Source: an uncultured Oscillospiraceae bacterium
GTDB taxonomy: Bacteria; Bacillota; Clostridia; Oscillospirales; Oscillospiraceae
Reading direction: 5' to 3'
Assembly: GCA_910587205.1 (NCBI GenBank)
Contig: CAJULZ010000004.1
Location: 2,072 to 58,849, forward strand
DNA: 56,778 bases
Below the pieces are notes generated by a model. The model was not told the origin of the DNA. It ran no database searches and saw nothing but the letters and a program-made list of their open reading frames with translations. Within the stretch, counting starts at the first letter, position 1. The number at the start of each line of letters is the position of its first letter. The position numbers and the translations under genes are program-made. This document shows positions 53,738 through 56,778 of the stretch, one piece after another.

Positions 53738-54232
53738 CTATTCTTCTCGCTTGGCAATCATTCTCAGCTCCGTATTTGGGCGGCCCAACACAATTTCCGA
53801 CTCTGTGCCGTCAAAGCGGAAGCCGTACCGCTCATAAAAGCGGATGGCCCTCTCGTTTCCCTTCAGCACCCAGACGGCGGTTTTTGGATAGCAGGCCAGC
53901 CGCTGGAAGGCGGCGTTCATCAGTTCATAGCCCACCTTCCGGCCCTGGTACTCCTTCAAAACATAAATCGCGAAAATCTCGCCGTGTTCCGGAAGGGTTT
54001 CATCACGGTATGCGCCATAGGCCGCGAAGCCGACCACCCGCTCCCCGTCCTTGGCGACGAGGATATTGTCCGGCCACCGGCGGGCCGTTTCCCTGCACTG
54101 TTCCAGGGTAACGCCCTCCATATAGCCCGCGTCAACCAGTCCCGTATAGGTCTCGCGCCAGGATTTATAGTGCACATACCCCTTGCCGTCCGTCTCCGTC
54201 TCGGTCTCCATGGGTTTGATGATGAGGTTCAT
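53738..54232 (-). CDS. GNAT-family N-acetyltransferase
   Basis: A 164-aa acetyltransferase with YVHYKSWRETYTGLVDAGYMEG at the N-terminus, acetyl-CoA loop IYVLKEYQGRKVGYELMNAAFQRL, and WVLKGNERAIRFYERYGFRFDGTE. This pattern is common in uncharacterised GNATs of Firmicutes. ATG at 54232. It sits 18 bp downstream of leuA on the same strand and may be read through from the T-box-controlled transcript. Substrate unknown. Confidence 0.88.
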   Translation of the reverse strand: MNLIIKPMETETETDGKGYVHYKSWRETYTGLVDAGYMEGVTLEQCRETARRWPDNILVAKDGERVVGFAAYGAYRDETLPEHGEIFAIYVLKEYQGRKVGYELMNAAFQRLACYPKTAVWVLKGNERAIRFYERYGFRFDGTESEIVLGRPNTELRMIAKREE

Positions 54233-54250
54233 ACTCCCACCCCCAAGCTG

Positions 54251-55948
54251 TCACGCGTTCAGTGACCGGTTGATGGCGCACAAAATTGCCCGCAGGGACG
54301 CCCGGTTGATGTTGTGGCTCTTGCCTACGCCGAATACGTCCCGGCCGTCGGGGGCCTTCAGGTGGATGTAGCACACCGCCTGGGTGTCCGAGCCGGAGGA
54401 GATGGCGTGCTCCTTGTAGTCCACGAACTGGTAGCCCTCGATGTGCCCCCTGGGCAGGTCGTGGAGGGCGTTGAAGAAGGCGTCGATGGGGCCGTTGCCC
54501 TGGCCATAGGCCTCCATCGTGTGCCCCTTGTAACCCACCTCGCCCACAAAGGCCACCCGGCTGGCGTCGCCGTGGCGGGCATCCTCCCGGAAGGAGTGCC
54601 GCTCCAGCTGGTAGGTCTTGGGGACGGACAGGTACTCCTTGTCAAACAGCTCAAAAATCTGCTCCGGCTTCAGCTCCTTGCCCACCCGGTCGGACTCCTT
54701 CTGCACCACTGCGCCAAACTCGGTGTGCATGGCCTTGGGCAGGTCGTACCCAAAGCTCTGCATCATCACAAAGGCCGCGCCCCCCTTGCCCGACTGGGAG
54801 TTGATGCGGATGATGGGTTCGTACTGCCGCCCCACGTCGGCGGGGTCGATGGGCAGGTAGGGCACCTCCCACTTGTCGGAGCCGCTCTCGTTCATATAGT
54901 GCACGCCCTTGTTGATGGCGTCCTGGTGGCTGCCGGAGAAAGCGGTGAACACCAGCTCCCCCGCATAGGGCTGCCGCTCGCCCACCTTCATTTTGGTGCA
55001 CCGCTCGTACATATCCCGGATCTTGTTGATGTCGTGGAAGTCCAGCTGGGGGTCCACCCCCTGGGTGTACAGGTTCATGGCCAGCGTCACCATGTCCACG
55101 TTGCCGGTGCGCTCGCCGTTGCCGAAGAGGGTGGCCTCCACCCGTTCCGCCCCGGCCAGCAGGCCCATCTCCGTGGTGGCCACGCCGGTGCCCCGGTCGT
55201 TGTGGGGGTGGAGGGAGATGACGGCCCGCTCCCGGCCGGGAAGATTGCGGATGAAGTATTCCAGCATGTCCGCCAGTTGGTTGGGCATACAGTTCTCCAC
55301 CGTGGTGGGCAGGTTGAGGATCACCTTGTTCTGCTCGGTGGCGTGGAGGTGGTCCAGCACGGCGGCGCAGATTTCCACGGCATAGTCCATTTCGGTCCCC
55401 ATAAACGATTCCGGGGAGTATTGAAAGCGCAAGTTCATACCTTCCGCGATCACCGGCTGGGCCATCTCAAAGATCAGGTCGGCGGCGTCGGTGGCGATTT
55501 TGGTGATGCCGTCGCAGTCCATGTGGAACACTACCTTCCGCTGGAGGGTGGAGGTGGAGTTGTAGAAGTGCAGGATGACGTTTTTCGCCCCCCGGATGGC
55601 CTCGAAGGTTTTGCGGATCAGATGTTCCCGGGCCTGCACCAGTACCTGGATGGTTACGTCGTCCGGGATGTGGCCCCCCTCGATGAGTTCCCGGCAGATC
55701 TCGTACTCCGTTTCGGAGGCGGAGGGGAACCCGATCTCAATCTCCTTCATGCCGATGTCCACCAGCGTGTGGAAATACTCCAGCTTTTCCTCCAGGTTCA
55801 TGGGATCGATGAGGGCCTGGTTGCCGTCCCGCAGGTCCACCGAGCACCACACCGGGGCATGGGTGATCACCTTGTCCGGCCAGGTGCGCCCCTCGATGGG
55901 CTGGGGTGTAAAGGGAATGTACTTCTCATATCCGGGTTTCAGGTTCAT
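54251..55948 (-). CDS. leuA: 2-isopropylmalate synthase (LeuA type 2)
   Basis: A 565-aa enzyme condensing acetyl-CoA with 2-ketoisovalerate, first committed step of leucine synthesis. N-terminal KYIPFTPQPIEGRTWPDKVITHAPVWCSVDLRDGNQAL is typical for the long actinobacterial/clostridial LeuA form. Catalytic-domain features: DLRDGNQALIDPM, SLHPHNDRGTGVATTE, LFGNGERTGNVDMVTLAMN. The C-terminal leucine-binding allosteric domain is present (RVAFVGEVGYKGHTMEAYGQGNGPIDA). ATG at 55948 after AAAGGAGGAAAACCCC. Controlled by the T-box upstream and probably by leucine feedback. Confidence 0.95.
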   Translation of the reverse strand: MNLKPGYEKYIPFTPQPIEGRTWPDKVITHAPVWCSVDLRDGNQALIDPMNLEEKLEYFHTLVDIGMKEIEIGFPSASETEYEICRELIEGGHIPDDVTIQVLVQAREHLIRKTFEAIRGAKNVILHFYNSTSTLQRKVVFHMDCDGITKIATDAADLIFEMAQPVIAEGMNLRFQYSPESFMGTEMDYAVEICAAVLDHLHATEQNKVILNLPTTVENCMPNQLADMLEYFIRNLPGRERAVISLHPHNDRGTGVATTEMGLLAGAERVEATLFGNGERTGNVDMVTLAMNLYTQGVDPQLDFHDINKIRDMYERCTKMKVGERQPYAGELVFTAFSGSHQDAINKGVHYMNESGSDKWEVPYLPIDPADVGRQYEPIIRINSQSGKGGAAFVMMQSFGYDLPKAMHTEFGAVVQKESDRVGKELKPEQIFELFDKEYLSVPKTYQLERHSFREDARHGDASRVAFVGEVGYKGHTMEAYGQGNGPIDAFFNALHDLPRGHIEGYQFVDYKEHAISSGSDTQAVCYIHLKAPDGRDVFGVGKSHNINRASLRAILCAINRSLNA

Positions 55949-55975
55949 GGGGTTTTCCTCCTTTGGATATTGCGG

Positions 55976-56286
55976 GGACAACAAAACGCCCCCGACGAAA
56001 TTGTCAGGGGCGAAATCATGCTGCCGCGCCGGGCCGTCTGCGACGGCTCCGCGCTTCTATTCCGCGGTACCACCCTAATTCCGCGCACGGTTGCCCGATG
56101 CGCGCTCCCGGCCTCCAACAAGGCCACGGCCTGTAACGGGACCACCCGTCCAATCCTACTTTGCGCGTTCAGATTGGCGGCTCCGGGGCCAGTATGCACG
56201 CGGCGCCCCGCGCCGGCTCGCACCTGCCGCCGGCTCTCTGAGCGGGGGAGGGGCCGCGTCTTGTTCCCATCCACGCCTTTTGCTTA
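55976..56286 (-). promoter_or_regulatory. T-box leader of leuA
   Basis: About 310 nt of leader. The T-box sequence AGGGTGGTACCGCGG is at 56062-56076 (minus strand), preceded by long stem I arms (about 56195-56280). The terminator hairpin CGCCCCTGAC-AATTTC-GTCGGGGGCG followed by TTTTGTT is at 55983-56012. Uncharged tRNA, presumably tRNA-Leu, would stabilise the antiterminator. I could not fix the specifier codon with certainty; a CTC near 56241-56246 is a candidate. Confidence 0.9.
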
Positions 56287-56292
56287 TGAGGT

Positions 56293-56321
56293 ATTATACC
56301 CAGGGCGGGGGCGGTTGTCAA
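56293..56321 (-). promoter_or_regulatory. promoter of the leuA T-box transcript
   Basis: Minus-strand -35 TTGACA (56316-56321), 17-bp spacer, -10 TATAAT (56293-56298); both boxes are perfect. Beyond it, 56322-56458 shows no gene. Confidence 0.88.
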
Positions 56322-56458
56322 GCGCCACTTTGCCCCACCCCGTTTAAGAAAAGTGCTGCTATGTTACAACTTCGGCGGTTTCTGCAAAGGTGTGTTAATG
56401 CAGTCCTCATGGTATGCTGCAATCTAAGCGGCAAATCGGGATGAGCAGAGCAGGCCGG

Positions 56459-56778
56459 TTAGATTTCTTTATACAGCAGCCAAAAGCAAGGACATGATCT
56501 CGGCTGCATAGCTTCGTCCCTGTCGCAAGGATCTTCCGCACACTCTTTTGCCTTTATCGTAAAACCAAGCCGTTTATATAAACGAATATTAGCCATATCC
56601 GCAGTGTCAACACCAATAGATATCCTTTGATACCCCAAATCCTTTATGTGCTCCATCACGTGGCGGATCAGCTTTGTCCCGAACCCCTGACCACGGAGGT
56701 CTGTTCTAACCCTAAATGCACAAAGATATGCAGTTCTTTTGCCATCTGCAAAATCTTTGTCCTCAAGGTCATAGAAAA
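56459..56778 (-). CDS. GNAT-family N-acetyltransferase, partial (5' end outside window)
   Basis: The C-terminal 106 residues are visible, starting FYDLEDKDFADGKRTAYLC at the window edge. The acetyl-CoA loop RVRTDLRGQGFGTKLIRHVMEH and the end IGVDTADMANIRLYKRLGF are classical GNAT features. After this the protein continues with a Cys-containing tail (AMQPRSCPCFWLLYKEI). Base use is richer in A and T than most neighbours. Function unknown. Confidence 0.85.
   Translation of the reverse strand, partial: FYDLEDKDFADGKRTAYLCAFRVRTDLRGQGFGTKLIRHVMEHIKDLGYQRISIGVDTADMANIRLYKRLGFTIKAKECAEDPCDRDEAMQPRSCPCFWLLYKEI

Noticed and set aside
54314..56347. 677-codon plus-strand frame opposite leuA
   Set aside because: It mirrors the leuA codons and crosses the T-box leader; low-complexity product.
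1..56778. tRNA or rRNA genes
   Set aside because: No cloverleaf with a conserved GGTTCGA-type arm and no rRNA motif was found by eye; a tRNAscan run would settle this.

Overview
The window looks like a chromosomal stretch of a GC-rich, spore-forming gut Firmicute, most likely an Oscillospiraceae member of the Flavonifractor/Lawsonibacter/Intestinimonas type. This rests on the very GC-rich coding sequence combined with Clostridia hallmarks: a SpoIIID sporulation regulator, a T-box leader, a class B sortase, SLH-domain surface proteins, a PdaB-like polysaccharide deacetylase and AGGAGG ribosome sites. The species assignment is inference. A ParB-site-like palindrome inside sfsA and a YbxF-type L7Ae gene at the left edge hint at an origin-proximal location.

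Layout. 1-4.8 kb: ybxF, an ABC importer (lipoprotein, permease, ATPase) and an AIM24-family gene. 4.9-6.4 kb: an AT-richer island with a putative lipoprotein, a tiny membrane protein, the remnant of a TetR regulator still facing its operator, and a 35-residue peptide gene. 6.6-16 kb: sugar-phosphate mutase, aminopeptidase, asnA, a LytTR/DUF3021-like membrane operon, asnS. 16-20 kb: glycogen phosphorylase and 4-alpha-glucanotransferase. 20-24 kb: SprT-like protease, sfsA, FUSC-like transporter, DUF1643, and a small autoregulated-looking operon (two paralogous membrane proteins plus an XRE repressor). 24-27 kb: pseudouridine catabolism (psuK, methyltransferase, psuG). 27-33 kb: DUF2804, a decayed SLH gene, cysteine desulfurase, MATE pump, a Cys/His-rich secreted protein, spoIIID. 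33-36 kb: serine biosynthesis (serC, serA) with a streptothricin-acetyltransferase-like GNAT between them. 36-41 kb: transglutaminase/SLH protein, ECF sigma factor and membrane partner, rmlA, methyltransferase. 42-44 kb: two CobW-type metal GTPases. 44-51 kb: a regulated cell-surface module. 51-56.8 kb: deacetylase, phosphopantetheinyl transferase, proC, a small helical protein, GNATs, and leuA behind a T-box.

The most notable system is at 44.2-50.9 kb, all on the minus strand. A tyrosine recombinase gene ends 2 bp from a 22-bp repeat; an inverted copy lies 211 bp further on, next to a gene for a zinc-finger/AP2-domain protein. The enclosed segment carries a strong promoter that now points away from the AP2 gene, and a terminator that blocks leftward read-through: the expected OFF state of an invertible promoter switch. 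Downstream come two tandem cyclic di-GMP-I riboswitches, then a surface protein with InlB-type repeats, an uninterrupted 80-fold Asp-Thr stalk and a VPATG sorting signal, then an extracytoplasmic protein of unknown function, then a class B sortase. Together these look like a phase-variable, c-di-GMP-gated, sortase-anchored adhesin locus.

A second theme is intergenic: hairpin-rich inserts of about 140-200 bp sit just behind genes and are flanked by duplications of the gene's own 3' end or of its terminator (asnA, the ABC ATPase, DUF2804, the Cys/His-rich protein). No tRNA, rRNA or CRISPR array was seen.
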